A DNA stretch of 62,399 bases from JAXHMM01 sp964528445 (GCA_964528445.1 CAZGSL010000010.1:1-62399), one strand, 5' to 3'; shown: positions 1 through 12,711, counted from the stretch's first letter. Numbers and translations: made by a program. The notes: generated by a model not told the origin, from the sequence alone.

Positions 1-1
1 T

Positions 2-3403
<3,402 letters not shown>

Positions 3404-3448
3404 TGAAACGGTAATCAATTATAAGGTACTTGTGGCAGCACAAAAATT

Positions 3449-3479
3449 TTTCAAGTGAGTCCGCCAGTGATTACCTTTG
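3449..3479 (+). promoter_or_regulatory. Possible Bacteroidota-type promoter for metF
   Basis: TTTC at 3449-3452 is followed after 19 bases by TACCTTTG at 3472-3479. This resembles the TTTG/TAnnTTTG promoter known from Bacteroidota. It would start transcription about 65 bases before metF. The assignment is by pattern only. Confidence 0.4.
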
Positions 3480-3525
3480 TAACAATGCGAATGCGTACGC
3501 GGACTGTAGAAAAATTTTCGGACTG

Positions 3526-3557
3526 CAAAGGTACAAAGAAGATCAGATAAAATGAAA
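3526..3557 (-). promoter_or_regulatory. Possible Bacteroidota-type promoter for metH
   Basis: On the minus strand TTTC (3557-3554) is followed after 20 bases by TACCTTTG (3533-3526), the same box as on the opposite strand. It would give metH a leader of about 110 bases. The box overlaps the first codons of metF, so the two divergent promoters could interfere. The assignment is by pattern only. Confidence 0.4.
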
Positions 3558-4520
3558 GTTATCGAGCATTACCAGCAGGCGGACGCTCCCCTGATCTCGT
3601 TTGAGATCATACCGCCCAAGCGGGGAGGATCGGTCCAGGAGGTATTTGATACGCTGGACCAGGTCATGAAATACAACCCGCCGTTCATAGACGTAACCTA
3701 CCACGCGGCCGAATCCTATTACGAGGAGCGGAGCGACGGCACCATCAAACGGCACATTACCCGCAAGCGTCCCGGCACGATAGGGCTCTGTGCGGCGATT
3801 ATGCACAAGTACGGGGTGGATCCGGTACCGCACCTGATCTGCGAGGGTTTTACCAAGGAGGAGACCGAGGATGCCCTGATCGAGCTGAACTACCTGGGCA
3901 TCGACAACGTGCTGGCCATCCGGGGAGATTCCCACGGCGATACCATCCGGCGTTTCAAGACGGGGACCTTCAACGACTACGCCATCGACCTGGTCAAGCA
4001 GATCGAGGGTCTAAACCGTGCGCAGTACCTGAAGGATATTGTCAATGCCCATCGCACCGATTTCTGCGTCGGAGTTGCGGGTTACCCGGAGAAGCATTTC
4101 GAGGCGCCCAACCTGGAGACAGACATACAGCACCTGAAGGAGAAGGTAGACGCCGGCGGCGACTACGTGGTCACGCAGATGTTTTTTGACAACTCGGCCT
4201 ACTTTCGGTTCGTGGAGAAGTGCCGGGAGGCCGGCATCGAAGTTCCCATCGTACCGGGACTGAAAATATTTACCCGCGAGCGTCATTTGAGCTGGCTGCC
4301 CAAGCACTTCCACCTGACCATCCCCGAGGATCTGGCCGACGAGGTGCGGGCCGATCCCTCCAACGCCCGTTCTATCGGCATAGAGTGGGGCATCCAGCAG
4401 TCCCTGGAGCTTCTGGAGGGCGGCGCCCCGGGCATACACTACTACATCATGGGCGACCCATCGCCCGCCATGGAAGTCATTGAGGGGCTGCCCCTGGGCC
4501 ATCATACCGTAAAGAGATAG
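3552..4520 (+). CDS. metF: Methylenetetrahydrofolate reductase
   Basis: FAD-dependent cytoplasmic enzyme that reduces 5,10-methylene-THF to 5-methyl-THF, the methyl donor used by MetH. The 322-residue protein has the family's length and TIM-barrel pattern. The N-terminal SFEIIPPK motif contains the expected catalytic Glu (Glu18). A central IRGDSHGD segment and the VTQMFFDN segment, typical of flavin and folate binding, follow. It begins at an ATG and stops 12 bases before the convergent polX gene. Its divergent pairing with metH makes this a compact methionine methyl-supply unit. No unusual features are seen. Confidence 0.96.
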   Translation: MKVIEHYQQADAPLISFEIIPPKRGGSVQEVFDTLDQVMKYNPPFIDVTYHAAESYYEERSDGTIKRHITRKRPGTIGLCAAIMHKYGVDPVPHLICEGFTKEETEDALIELNYLGIDNVLAIRGDSHGDTIRRFKTGTFNDYAIDLVKQIEGLNRAQYLKDIVNAHRTDFCVGVAGYPEKHFEAPNLETDIQHLKEKVDAGGDYVVTQMFFDNSAYFRFVEKCREAGIEVPIVPGLKIFTRERHLSWLPKHFHLTIPEDLADEVRADPSNARSIGIEWGIQQSLELLEGGAPGIHYYIMGDPSPAMEVIEGLPLGHHTVKR

Positions 4521-4532
4521 GAGGAGTGGGGA

Positions 4533-6326
4533 TCAGCCTGAACGCCTCTCGCGAAACCACTCCGCCAGCTCATCCGCGCTCCGTGTGTTCAGGATGCGGT
4601 CGGGCCCGAACTTCCCTTTCCGCGCGATCCGCACCCCGTACCGCATGTGGTCGATGCCTTTTACGGAGTGGGCGTCGGGATTGACGGACGAGAGCAGGCC
4701 CGCTTTCCTGGCCCGGTTCCCGTACCGCCAGTCCAGGTCCAGCCGCCTCGGGTTGGCGTTGATTTCGATGGCCGTCGCATGCCCGGCCGCCAGATCGATC
4801 AGCGCATCCAGGTCGAGTTCCGACTCCTCCCGCTTGAGCAGCAGGCGTCCCGTGGGATGGCCGATAATATCCACGAGCGGATGCCCGATAGCCCTGCGGA
4901 ACCGTCCCGTCATTTTCTCCCCCGGCATGCTCAGTCCGCTGTGGACACTGGCAATGACGAAATCGAATTGTTCAAGGACCTCGTCCGGATAATCCAGGCT
5001 GCCATCGGATAGTATGTCGGACTCAATGCCCTTGAAAATCCGGAATCCCTGCTCATCACCGGCGTACTCCGCGTTCAGGGCGTCGATCTCCTCCCACTGC
5101 GCCCGGACCTCCTCAATGCTGAGTCCGCCGGCGTAGGCCGCCGACCGGGAGTGGTCGGTAATGCCCAGGTATTCGTAGCCTCGCTCCATGCATGCCTCGG
5201 CCATTTCACGGATGGCGTATTTCCCGTCGCTCCAGGTACTGTGGGCATGCAGTACCCCCCGGATATCCTCCCGGGAAACGAGCGGCATTTTTTCATGCTC
5301 CTCGAAATATGCAATTTCCCCGCGATCCTCGCGCAGTTCCGGGGGTATGAAATGGAGGTCCAGCCGGGTGTATATATCCTCCTCGGATTCGAAATCCAGC
5401 GGCCGCTCAAAATCGGTATCGCCTTCTTCGTCCAGTTCGAAGAGCCCGTATTCGTTCAGCGAAAGCCCCCTCTCGCGCGCCCGGTGGCGGAGGGCCACGT
5501 TATGCTCCTTGCTGCCGGTGAAGTAGAGGAGAGCGGCGGGAAACTGGTCAGGCGAAACCACCCGGAGATCCACCTGCCGTCCGCCTTCTGTACGAACCGA
5601 ACTTTTGGTCTCCCCGCTTCCCAGCACCTCCACCACCCGGTCGTGGGCGGTGAACGCATCGAAGATCCCCGATATGTTGCTCTCCTCCGCTCCCACCAGC
5701 AGGTCGACATCCCCAATGGTTTCCTTCGACCTGCGCAGGGAACCCGCCACCTCGACCCTATGGACGCCCTCCAGTCCGGAGAGCATATCCAGGAAGGGTT
5801 CGGCCGCTTCGACCGCCTCGTCCAGACGGCAGCGTTCGTCGAACTGCTGCATCCACTCGATGGAGTTGAGAATTTTTTTGGCCGATTTCTCTCCCAGTCC
5901 ATCCAGGCCGGCCACCCGTCCGTCCCGGCAGGCCTCTTTCAGCTCCTCCAGTTCGGCGATTTCCAGCTCCTCGTGAATCTTGACGATATTCTTCGGTCCC
6001 AGGCCGCTGATTTCCAGCCAGTCGATGATGCCTTCGGGAATCCGCTCGCGCAGGGATTCCAGGACCGGTATGCGGCCTTCCCGCGCGTAGGCGGTGATGT
6101 CCTCCGCGATGGAAGATCCGATCCCTTCGATCTCGGTGAGGGCGTCGTTCTCAATATATTCGGAGACGGGCTCGTCCAATGCCTCCACGGCACGGGCGGC
6201 CCGGTCGAACGCAATGGCACGGAACCGGTTCTCACCGGCCAGCTGCATCAGGCGATGGATCTCCCTGAGTTGTTCGGCGACTTCGGCGTTGGTAACAGGC
6301 ATAGGATTCCGGCTGTTCGGTTGCAT
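4533..6326 (-). CDS. polX: DNA polymerase X with C-terminal PHP exonuclease domain
   Basis: Family X polymerase that fills short gaps in base-excision repair, fused to a PHP-type 3'-5' exonuclease. The 597 residues are close to the 570 of Bacillus PolX. The N-terminal half holds helix-hairpin-helix motifs (around residues 65-75 and 105-120). The nucleotidyltransferase core follows: GSLRR at about 195-199, GDVD with Asp206 and Asp208, and a third Asp in QVDLRV at 253. The PHP domain begins near residue 358 with LHAHSTWSDG, which supplies metal-binding histidines. An internal ATG at 6302 (MPVTNAE) is a possible alternative start, because the first eight residues are not typical of the family. 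It is convergent with metF. Confidence 0.94.
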   Translation of the reverse strand: MQPNSRNPMPVTNAEVAEQLREIHRLMQLAGENRFRAIAFDRAARAVEALDEPVSEYIENDALTEIEGIGSSIAEDITAYAREGRIPVLESLRERIPEGIIDWLEISGLGPKNIVKIHEELEIAELEELKEACRDGRVAGLDGLGEKSAKKILNSIEWMQQFDERCRLDEAVEAAEPFLDMLSGLEGVHRVEVAGSLRRSKETIGDVDLLVGAEESNISGIFDAFTAHDRVVEVLGSGETKSSVRTEGGRQVDLRVVSPDQFPAALLYFTGSKEHNVALRHRARERGLSLNEYGLFELDEEGDTDFERPLDFESEEDIYTRLDLHFIPPELREDRGEIAYFEEHEKMPLVSREDIRGVLHAHSTWSDGKYAIREMAEACMERGYEYLGITDHSRSAAYAGGLSIEEVRAQWEEIDALNAEYAGDEQGFRIFKGIESDILSDGSLDYPDEVLEQFDFVIASVHSGLSMPGEKMTGRFRRAIGHPLVDIIGHPTGRLLLKREESELDLDALIDLAAGHATAIEINANPRRLDLDWRYGNRARKAGLLSSVNPDAHSVKGIDHMRYGVRIARKGKFGPDRILNTRSADELAEWFRERRSG

Positions 6327-6466
6327 TTTCCGCAGGAGGGAAGAAAGGTAAAAATTTTGGCTCTTTGTAACTTTCCCTCTTTGTAATTACTATCAAACAG
6401 TCCGTAAAACGGCTGGTCCCGATCCTGAAAACCGAAAGGAATCCGAAAAGGAACACCACGATACCC

Positions 6467-8998
6467 ATGACCTCATCCCTTCGAATACATACGATATTCC
6501 TGCTGGCATTTCTTCTGACGGCCGCTGAACCGGCCGCGGCCCAGAATGCGCCGCAATCCCCCTCCGAGTTCCTGGGCTACGAGCTGGGCACGCAGTGGAC
6601 GCCCCACCACCGGGTGGCCGACTACTTCCGGCACGTGGCTTCATCCACCTCCCTGGCCACCCTGCGCTCCTACGGAGAGACCAACGAAGGACGAGAGCTG
6701 ATGCTGGCCACCGTCTCCTCTCCTGAAAACATGGAGAGAATCGAGCAGATACGCACCGACAACCTGAAACGCGCCGGACTGATGGAGGGAGATCCCGCCG
6801 GGGAGCCCGTGGGCATCGTATGGCTCAGCTACAATGTCCACGGCGACGAAACCTCCAGCAGCGAGGCGGCCATGAAAACCATTTACGAGCTGGTGCGGCC
6901 GGACAACGGGGAGGCCCGGCAGTGGCTTGGCAACACGGTGGTGATCATGGATCCGATGGTGAATCCCGACGGGCGGGACCGCTACGTCAACTGGTACCGC
7001 CAGGTGGCGGGCGACCGGATGAACGTGGACCCCGACGCCCGGGAACACGACCAGCCGTGGCCCGGCGGACGCACGAACCACTACTATTTTGACCTCAACC
7101 GGGACTGGGCGTGGCTGACCCAGAAGGAGAGTCGCCTTCGGGTGGCCGAGTACCAGGAGTGGCTTCCTCACATCCATGTGGATTTTCATGAACAGAGCTA
7201 CAACGATCCCTACTACTTTGCCCCGGGCGCCGAACCGTTTCACCTGGCCATAACCGAATGGCAGCGGGAGTTCCAGTACATTATCGGACGGAACCACGCC
7301 CGCTATTTCGACCGGAACGACTGGCTCTATTTCACGCGGGAGGTGTTCGATCTCTTCTATCCCAGCTACGGCGATACCTATCCCATCTTCAACGGGGCCA
7401 TCGGCATGACCTACGAGCAGGGGGGAGGCGGCAGCGCGGGACTGGGAGTAATTCGGTCCGAAGGAGACACCCTGACGCTGACCGACCGCCTGACCCACCA
7501 CCACACCACCGGGCTTTCCACCGTCGAGGTGGCCTCCGAACACTCCGGTCGGATGATCGAGGAGTTCGCCTCCTACTACGAAACGGCCCAAAGCGAACCC
7601 CGGGGAGAGTACAAGACCTATGTGATCCGGGGCGACGCCAATCCGGATCAGCTTCGTTCGCTGCTGGAGCTGCTGGACCGGCACCGGGTGAGGTGGGGTA
7701 AGGCTCCGGGCGAGCGTTCCGTCACCGGTTACAACTACCGTACCGGGGAGACGGAGGAGGTGGAGATTACCGCGGACGACTACCTTGTGAGCGCTTACCA
7801 GCCCAAATCGGTCATGGCGCGTATCCTGTTTGAGCCGCGGCCCGAACTGACCGATTCCCTTACGTACGACATTACCACCTGGGAGCAGCACTACGCCTTC
7901 GGAGTGGAGGGATACGCCCTGGAGAGCCGCATCGACCCCGTACCCGGCGAGGCGCCGGCGGAAGAGGTGGACAACCGGTTTTCCGGCACTCCCTACGCCT
8001 ACCTGGCCCGCTGGGAGGACCTGGACGACGTCCGCATGCTGGCCGAGCTGCTAAAAAACGACGTCTCCGTACGCTACGCCTCGGAATCCTTTTCCATCGA
8101 GGGAGAGGAGTACGCGCCCGGCAGCCTCGTCATCACCCGCAACGGGAACAGCGCGCTGGGCGAGCGGTTTGACCGGCTGGTCCAGCGGATCGCCACGCGC
8201 CACGGGGAGCAGCTGCAGGCGGTGTCCACCGGATTCGTGGATTCCGGTCCCGATTTCGGCTCCTCCGCCGTCGAGTACCTGGAGCGGCCGAGGGTGCTCC
8301 TGCTCTCCGGTGAGGGCACCTCTTCCGGAAGCGTCGGGGAGATCTGGCACTTCTTCGACCGGCAGATCGATTACCCGGTGACCCTGGTCAGCGCCTCCGA
8401 ATTCGGAGGAGTGGAGCTGGACGATTACGACGTGCTGATCCTGCCCTCGGGATATTACGGGGGTACGCTCTCCGGCGGACGCATGGACGAGATCCGCGAA
8501 TGGGTCTCCGGCGGCGGACGTCTGGTCGCGGTTGAGGGGGCCAACGGCTTTCTTGAGGGAGAGGATGGTTTCGCCCTCCGGGAGAAGCCGGAGGAGGAAG
8601 GAGAGGAGCCGCAGGAGGAAGTCCAGGCGGTTCCCTATACCGAGCGCCAGCGGGAGTATGTTCCCTCCTCCAACGCCGGTTCCGTTTTCCGGGTAGCCAT
8701 GGATTCCACCCATCCGCTGGGGTACGGCTACGGCGAGGAGTACTTCTCGCTGAAACTGGACAGCGACGCCTACGAGTACCTGGATCAGGGCTGGAACGTG
8801 GGCGTGACCCGGGAGGGTAGCCACATGAGCGGCTTCGTGGGACACGAAGCGGAACAGCGCATCGAGAATACCCTTACGTTCGGCGTGCAGGGTATGGGCG
8901 GGGGATCGGTGGTCTACATGGTTGACAATCCCCTGTTTCGGGCGTTCTGGCACAACGGCAAGCTCCTTTTTGCCAACGCGGTCTTTATGGTGGAATAA
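6467..8998 (+). CDS. Secreted M14-family zinc carboxypeptidase
   Basis: Predicted periplasmic or secreted metallopeptidase of 843 residues. A signal peptide (residues 1-25, ending AAAQ) is followed by an M14 catalytic domain. The zinc ligands appear as His125 and Glu128 in NVHGDE and as His241 in VDFHEQ. The C-terminal third (about residues 590-720) resembles a glutamine-amidotransferase-like fold and includes VLILPSGYYGG and a GGGRLVAVEG strand. This pairing is common in large Bacteroidota M14 proteins. An acidic Glu-rich linker lies near residue 710. It probably releases C-terminal residues from extracellular peptides; the substrate is not predictable. It is a single gene, and the thiamin-regulated unit follows. 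Confidence 0.88.
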   Translation: MTSSLRIHTIFLLAFLLTAAEPAAAQNAPQSPSEFLGYELGTQWTPHHRVADYFRHVASSTSLATLRSYGETNEGRELMLATVSSPENMERIEQIRTDNLKRAGLMEGDPAGEPVGIVWLSYNVHGDETSSSEAAMKTIYELVRPDNGEARQWLGNTVVIMDPMVNPDGRDRYVNWYRQVAGDRMNVDPDAREHDQPWPGGRTNHYYFDLNRDWAWLTQKESRLRVAEYQEWLPHIHVDFHEQSYNDPYYFAPGAEPFHLAITEWQREFQYIIGRNHARYFDRNDWLYFTREVFDLFYPSYGDTYPIFNGAIGMTYEQGGGGSAGLGVIRSEGDTLTLTDRLTHHHTTGLSTVEVASEHSGRMIEEFASYYETAQSEPRGEYKTYVIRGDANPDQLRSLLELLDRHRVRWGKAPGERSVTGYNYRTGETEEVEITADDYLVSAYQPKSVMARILFEPRPELTDSLTYDITTWEQHYAFGVEGYALESRIDPVPGEAPAEEVDNRFSGTPYAYLARWEDLDDVRMLAELLKNDVSVRYASESFSIEGEEYAPGSLVITRNGNSALGERFDRLVQRIATRHGEQLQAVSTGFVDSGPDFGSSAVEYLERPRVLLLSGEGTSSGSVGEIWHFFDRQIDYPVTLVSASEFGGVELDDYDVLILPSGYYGGTLSGGRMDEIREWVSGGGRLVAVEGANGFLEGEDGFALREKPEEEGEEPQEEVQAVPYTERQREYVPSSNAGSVFRVAMDSTHPLGYGYGEEYFSLKLDSDAYEYLDQGWNVGVTREGSHMSGFVGHEAEQRIENTLTFGVQGMGGGSVVYMVDNPLFRAFWHNGKLLFANAVFMVE

Positions 8999-9013
8999 AC
9001 GGTTCACTTCTTC

Positions 9014-9042
9014 TTGAACTGCAGGGGGAGAGGCCCTATCTT
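9014..9042 (+). promoter_or_regulatory. Promoter for the TPP-riboswitch transcript
   Basis: TTGAAC (9014-9019) and TATCTT (9037-9042) are separated by 17 bases. Transcription would start near 9050, just ahead of the riboswitch aptamer. The spacing and position make this one of the better promoter calls in the window. Confidence 0.6.
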
Positions 9043-9066
9043 AGGCACGCACAACTCACTTACAAC

Positions 9067-9153
9067 CACAAGGTTGGGGGTGCTTGCAACTGCGGGCTGA
9101 GATCATACCCTGAGAACCTGAACCGGCTAATACCGGCGTAGGGAAACCTGGTG
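9067..9153 (+). promoter_or_regulatory. TPP (THI-box) riboswitch
   Basis: Thiamin pyrophosphate aptamer in the leader of the downstream TonB-dependent receptor. The conserved THI-box segments are all present and in order: GGGGTGC near 9077, CTGAGA at 9097-9102, ACCCTGAGAACCTGA near 9107-9121, and a CCGG-TAATACCGG-CGTAGGGAA block near 9123-9145. Helix P1 is visible as AGGTT (9071-9075) pairing with AACCT (9145-9149). It is extended by CAC (9067-9069) with GTG (9151-9153) across one A-G mismatch. The family is known to lower expression of thiamin synthesis and uptake genes when TPP is plentiful. Confidence 0.95.
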
Positions 9154-9168
9154 CCGCCACCGCGGCAC
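9151..9168 (+). promoter_or_regulatory. Hairpin immediately after the TPP aptamer
   Basis: GTGCCGC (9151-9157) pairs perfectly with GCGGCAC (9162-9168) around a four-base loop. Its first three bases are also the 3' strand of the extended P1 helix. Ligand-stabilised P1 and this hairpin therefore compete for the same bases. It is not followed by a T tract, so it is not an obvious intrinsic terminator. Confidence 0.5.
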
Positions 9169-9187
9169 ATGACTTGCAAGTCTACCT

Positions 9188-9215
9188 CCTCCTCTTATAA
9201 CCCATAAGAAGGAGG
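9188..9215 (+). promoter_or_regulatory. Shine-Dalgarno-sequestering hairpin of the thiamin-regulated receptor
   Basis: CCTCCT plus CTTAT (9188-9198) pairs with ATAAGA and GGAGG (9204-9215), with one bulged A at 9210 and a five-base loop. The 3' arm contains the AAGGAGG ribosome-binding site, five bases before the ATG at 9220. The site would be hidden when this stem forms. This suggests that the riboswitch acts on translation. Pairing was worked out by eye. Confidence 0.65.
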
Positions 9216-9219
9216 AATC

Positions 9220-11649
9220 ATGAATATTTCCACTCTTAGATCGGGCCTCTGCCTGATTCCACTGCTAATTCTGTTCGCCTTTCTGCCCCTCAGAGCACAA
9301 GAGGTGACCGGTACGGTCGTCGACGCCGAGACGGGGGATCCGCTTCCCAATGCCAATATCGTCCAGGTGGGTACCCAGAACGGCACGGCGACCGACACCG
9401 ACGGAACGTTTTCCCTCACCCTGCTGGAGGATGAGTCCCCGGTGATCCGGGTCACCTTCGTGGGATACCGGGCCCGCGCCGTCAATATCGACGATGAGGG
9501 GACGGACCTGAAGATCGAGCTGGCGCGAAGTTCCGTGCTCAGCAACCAGGTTTTCGTCAACGCGCTGAGGGTGGACGAATCCACGCCCATGGCCTACGAA
9601 AATTACACCCGCGAAGAGATAGAGAAGAGGAACCTGGGACAGGATATGCCTTCCCTGCTGAGCGTCACCCCATCGGCGGTCTCCACCTCCGACGCCGGTA
9701 CGGGAATCGGCTATTCGGCGCTCCGGATCCGGGGGGTGGACCAGACCAGGATCAACGTGACCATCAACGGGATCCCCCTCAATGACGCCGAATCGCACGG
9801 TGTCTTCTGGGTTGACCTGCCCGACCTGGCGAGTTCCGTGGAGAATATCCAGATCCAGCGCGGGGTCGGCACCTCCACCAACGGGGCGGCCGCATTCGGA
9901 TCCAGCATTAATATCCGGACCACCGGCATGAATACCGATCCCCACGGCGAGGTCAATACCACGCTCGGTTCCTTCAACACGCGCAAGGCGAATGTTTCGG
10001 TGGGTTCCGGGCTGATGGACAGCGGATGGCAGTTCGAGGGACGCCTCTCCAAGATCGCCTCCGACGGCTACATCGACCGGGCGTGGTCCGACCTGAAGTC
10101 CTTCTATCTCTCCGGATCGAAACAGTGGGAGAACAGCCTCCTGCGGGCAGATGTCTTCTCCGGCGAGGAGCATACCTACCAGGCCTGGTACGGGGTGCCG
10201 GAGGAGCGCCTGGAAGAGGACCGCACCTACAATCCCGCCGGACAGGAAAAGGAGGGAGAACCCTACGACAACCAGACCGACAATTACCAGCAGGATCACT
10301 ACCAGCTGCACTACACCCACCAGTTAGCAGGGAACTGGAGTGCCAACGCCTCCCTCCACTACACGTACGGGCGGGGTTACTACGAGGAGTACCACGCCGA
10401 TGAGGCGCTGAACGATTACGGCATCGGCCCGGTCCGGGTGGGCGGCGAGACAGTGAACCAAAGCGACCTGGTGAGGCAGCTCTGGCTGGACAACCATTTC
10501 TACGGCGCGGTATGGTCTACCGACTACCGCCGGGAGGGCGAGTGGACCCTGACCATGGGCGGGGGATACAACGAGTACCGGGGGAACCATTTCGGTGAGG
10601 TGGTATGGGCCCGGTTCGCCGGAGAGAGCGACGTCAGCGAACGGTATTACGACAACGACGCCTTCAAGACCGATTTCAACTCCTACCTGAAGATGAACTA
10701 CCACCTGGGGGCGGACTGGAACGTGTTCGCCGACGCGCAGGTCCGCCATATCACCTATGAGTTCCTCGGTGTGGACACGCAGCCGGTGCCCGGTGGGGGA
10801 CAGCGGGTGGTGGACGTCGAACAGACCGACCGCCTGACCTTCTTCAATCCCAAGGCGGGCGTGGTCTACCGGCCCGACGACAACCACCGCCTCTACGCCT
10901 CAATGAGCGTGGGGAACAAGGAGCCGACGAGGGACGAATACGTGAATTCCACGCCTGAAAACCGTCCCGGACCCGAGAGGCTGTACGACTGGGAGGCGGG
11001 CTACCGCGGCACCTGGAACAATTTCTACGCCTCGGTCAATCTCTACTACATGGATTACCGGGACCAGCTGATCCTGACCGGCGAGGTCAACGACGTAGGA
11101 GCCTACATTCGCCAGAACGTTCCCGAGAGCTACCGGGCCGGCATAGAATTGCAGGGCAGCTACCGCATCACCCCCGAACTCGAGTGGTCCGCCAACGCCA
11201 CGTTCAGCCGCAACAAGATCGACCGCTACACCTATTACCTGGACAACCTGGACACCGGCGGACAGGAGGCGGTGGTATACGAGGATGTGGACATCGCGTT
11301 CTCCCCCTCTTTTACAGGCAATTCCATCCTGAGCTACAGCAGCGGCGGATTCCAGGGCGAGTGGACCGCCAAGTACGTTTCGAGGCAGTATCTCGACAAT
11401 ACCGAAACGCGGAGTCGCTCCCTGGATCCTTACCTTATAAACGACCTCCGGTTCTCCTATAATTTCACGGAGCTTTCCTTCATGCGGGGACTGGAAGCGA
11501 GCCTGCAGCTCAACAACGTGCTGAACGAAATGTACGAGTCGAACGGTTACACCTTCGGCTATATCAGCGGGGATCAGCGGCAGTACTTCAACTACTACTA
11601 TCCGCAGGCCGGGCGACACTTCATGCTGGAGCTCTCGATGAGGTTCTGA
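9220..11649 (+). CDS. TonB-dependent outer-membrane receptor, probable thiamin or thiamin-precursor importer
   Basis: Outer-membrane beta-barrel transporter of 809 residues, energised by TonB. A signal peptide (residues 1-26, ending LRAQ) is followed by a CarboxypepD_reg-like domain (about residues 27-105, starting VTGTVVDAETGDPLPNANI). A plug domain comes next (about 120-235), with SALRIRGVDQTRINVTINGIPLNDAES. A long aromatic-rich beta-barrel ends in LSMRF, a typical C-terminal insertion signal. The upstream TPP riboswitch and SD-hiding hairpin argue that the substrate is thiamin or a thiamin precursor. Riboswitch-controlled TonB receptors of this kind are described in Bacteroidota as candidate thiamin receptors. 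No inner-membrane thiamin permease follows; the next gene is convergent. The receptor assignment is firm and the substrate is inferred. Confidence 0.9.
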   Translation: MNISTLRSGLCLIPLLILFAFLPLRAQEVTGTVVDAETGDPLPNANIVQVGTQNGTATDTDGTFSLTLLEDESPVIRVTFVGYRARAVNIDDEGTDLKIELARSSVLSNQVFVNALRVDESTPMAYENYTREEIEKRNLGQDMPSLLSVTPSAVSTSDAGTGIGYSALRIRGVDQTRINVTINGIPLNDAESHGVFWVDLPDLASSVENIQIQRGVGTSTNGAAAFGSSINIRTTGMNTDPHGEVNTTLGSFNTRKANVSVGSGLMDSGWQFEGRLSKIASDGYIDRAWSDLKSFYLSGSKQWENSLLRADVFSGEEHTYQAWYGVPEERLEEDRTYNPAGQEKEGEPYDNQTDNYQQDHYQLHYTHQLAGNWSANASLHYTYGRGYYEEYHADEALNDYGIGPVRVGGETVNQSDLVRQLWLDNHFYGAVWSTDYRREGEWTLTMGGGYNEYRGNHFGEVVWARFAGESDVSERYYDNDAFKTDFNSYLKMNYHLGADWNVFADAQVRHITYEFLGVDTQPVPGGGQRVVDVEQTDRLTFFNPKAGVVYRPDDNHRLYASMSVGNKEPTRDEYVNSTPENRPGPERLYDWEAGYRGTWNNFYASVNLYYMDYRDQLILTGEVNDVGAYIRQNVPESYRAGIELQGSYRITPELEWSANATFSRNKIDRYTYYLDNLDTGGQEAVVYEDVDIAFSPSFTGNSILSYSSGGFQGEWTAKYVSRQYLDNTETRSRSLDPYLINDLRFSYNFTELSFMRGLEASLQLNNVLNEMYESNGYTFGYISGDQRQYFNYYYPQAGRHFMLELSMRF

Positions 11650-11667
11650 GCCGGGCTGAGCGGGGAG

Positions 11668-12585
11668 CTACTCCCCGCTGGTGCCGGCAACGAGGGTTAC
11701 GTCTTCCTCCTCTTCGCCGGAAGAGGAATCGAGTTCCTGCTCCCGCCGCTTTCTGCGGGTACGGGCGTCAATGATCTGTATCAGAATTGCCCCACTCACG
11801 ATAAAGAGTCCGCTGAGCAGTTCCAGGCCGGAGGGGTTTTCCCCGATGCTCAGCCAGGCGATTAGGATGGCGGCGATGGGAACCATGTTGCCGTAGAGCA
11901 CCACCTGGGTGGGACCCAGTTTGCGCAGGGCGCGAACCTTGACCCACTGCCCGATGCCGACGCCCACGGCGCCCCCGGCCAGGATGGCAATCCAGGTCCA
12001 CAGACCCAGCGACAGCCAGGGCTCGCCGGCCAGCGAAGGAGAGGCGATCAGCAGGTAGAGCGCGCCGCCCACCGCGGTACGCAGGGCCACGACCGAGACC
12101 GACCCGTACTTTCGGGCCAGCGGCTTGATAAGGTGCAGCTCTATGACGGTCAGGGCGAGCGCGGCAATGAGAATGAGGTCGCCCAGCCAGTAACCCTGTT
12201 CCGGTTGGAGCCCGTCCATGGCCAGGATAACGGTCCCGATAACGGCCAGGACCACGCCGACATAGCCGAACAATCCCATTCGCTCGGTACTCAGGAGAAA
12301 TCCGAATCCGGTGCTTATGGCGGGTCCCAGCGCGAGCCAGAGCGAAGCGCGGGCCCCGTGCGTCAAGCCAAGCCCTTCAATGCCAAGCCACGGGGCGAGC
12401 GTCGCGCCGATCACGGAGATGAGCAGCATCCGTGGCCAGTCGTATCGATCCAGTTTGGGCAGGAAGGGAACCAGCCCGTCTCTTGCGCGCTCGTCTCTTC
12501 GGCTCTGGTACCAGAGTACGGCGAACATGGCGATGCCGCCCATCGCAAATCGGGAGACGCTGAACGAGATGGGTTCCATCTCCAT
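11668..12585 (-). CDS. EamA/DMT-family transporter; first helix encoded upstream of the only standard start
   Basis: Inner-membrane permease of the drug/metabolite transporter superfamily, built from two EamA repeats. The substrate is unknown. From the ATG at 12585 the protein has 305 residues and begins inside the first repeat. The frame stays open upstream, and positions 12586-12657 encode a convincing first membrane helix (LLLLFTFLWGANFILAE). No ATG, GTG or TTG occurs in that extension before an in-frame stop near 12716. A CTG at 12660 is the only near-start codon. Either translation starts at a non-standard codon or the 5' end is damaged. The extension overlaps the terminator of the upstream gene. 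The C-terminus is a charged, probably cytoplasmic tail. Confidence 0.85.
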   Translation of the reverse strand: MEMEPISFSVSRFAMGGIAMFAVLWYQSRRDERARDGLVPFLPKLDRYDWPRMLLISVIGATLAPWLGIEGLGLTHGARASLWLALGPAISTGFGFLLSTERMGLFGYVGVVLAVIGTVILAMDGLQPEQGYWLGDLILIAALALTVIELHLIKPLARKYGSVSVVALRTAVGGALYLLIASPSLAGEPWLSLGLWTWIAILAGGAVGVGIGQWVKVRALRKLGPTQVVLYGNMVPIAAILIAWLSIGENPSGLELLSGLFIVSGAILIQIIDARTRRKRREQELDSSSGEEEEDVTLVAGTSGE

Positions 12586-12628
12586 CAGCGCGACTTCGGC
12601 CAGTATAAAATTGGCGCCCCAAAGAAAG

Positions 12629-12676
12629 GTAAAAAGAAGTAAAAGCCCGTGATGGGGCAGGGCCCCACCCGGGCTT
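12629..12676 (-). terminator. Intrinsic terminator after the DUF2911 gene
   Basis: On the minus strand AAGCCCG (12676-12670) pairs with CGGGCTT (12649-12643). Inside this, TGGGGC pairs with GCCCCA. A T-rich run follows toward 12629. It sits 36 bases after the DUF2911 stop codon and overlaps the presumed true 5' end of the EamA gene. Confidence 0.7.
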
Positions 12677-12711
12677 GCTCTATTATGTTGACGGTTCTGG
12701 TTGATCGCCGT

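Noticed and set aside
3404..3551. Possible SAM or cobalamin riboswitch before metH
   Set aside because: I looked for the conserved core segments of both classes and saw neither.
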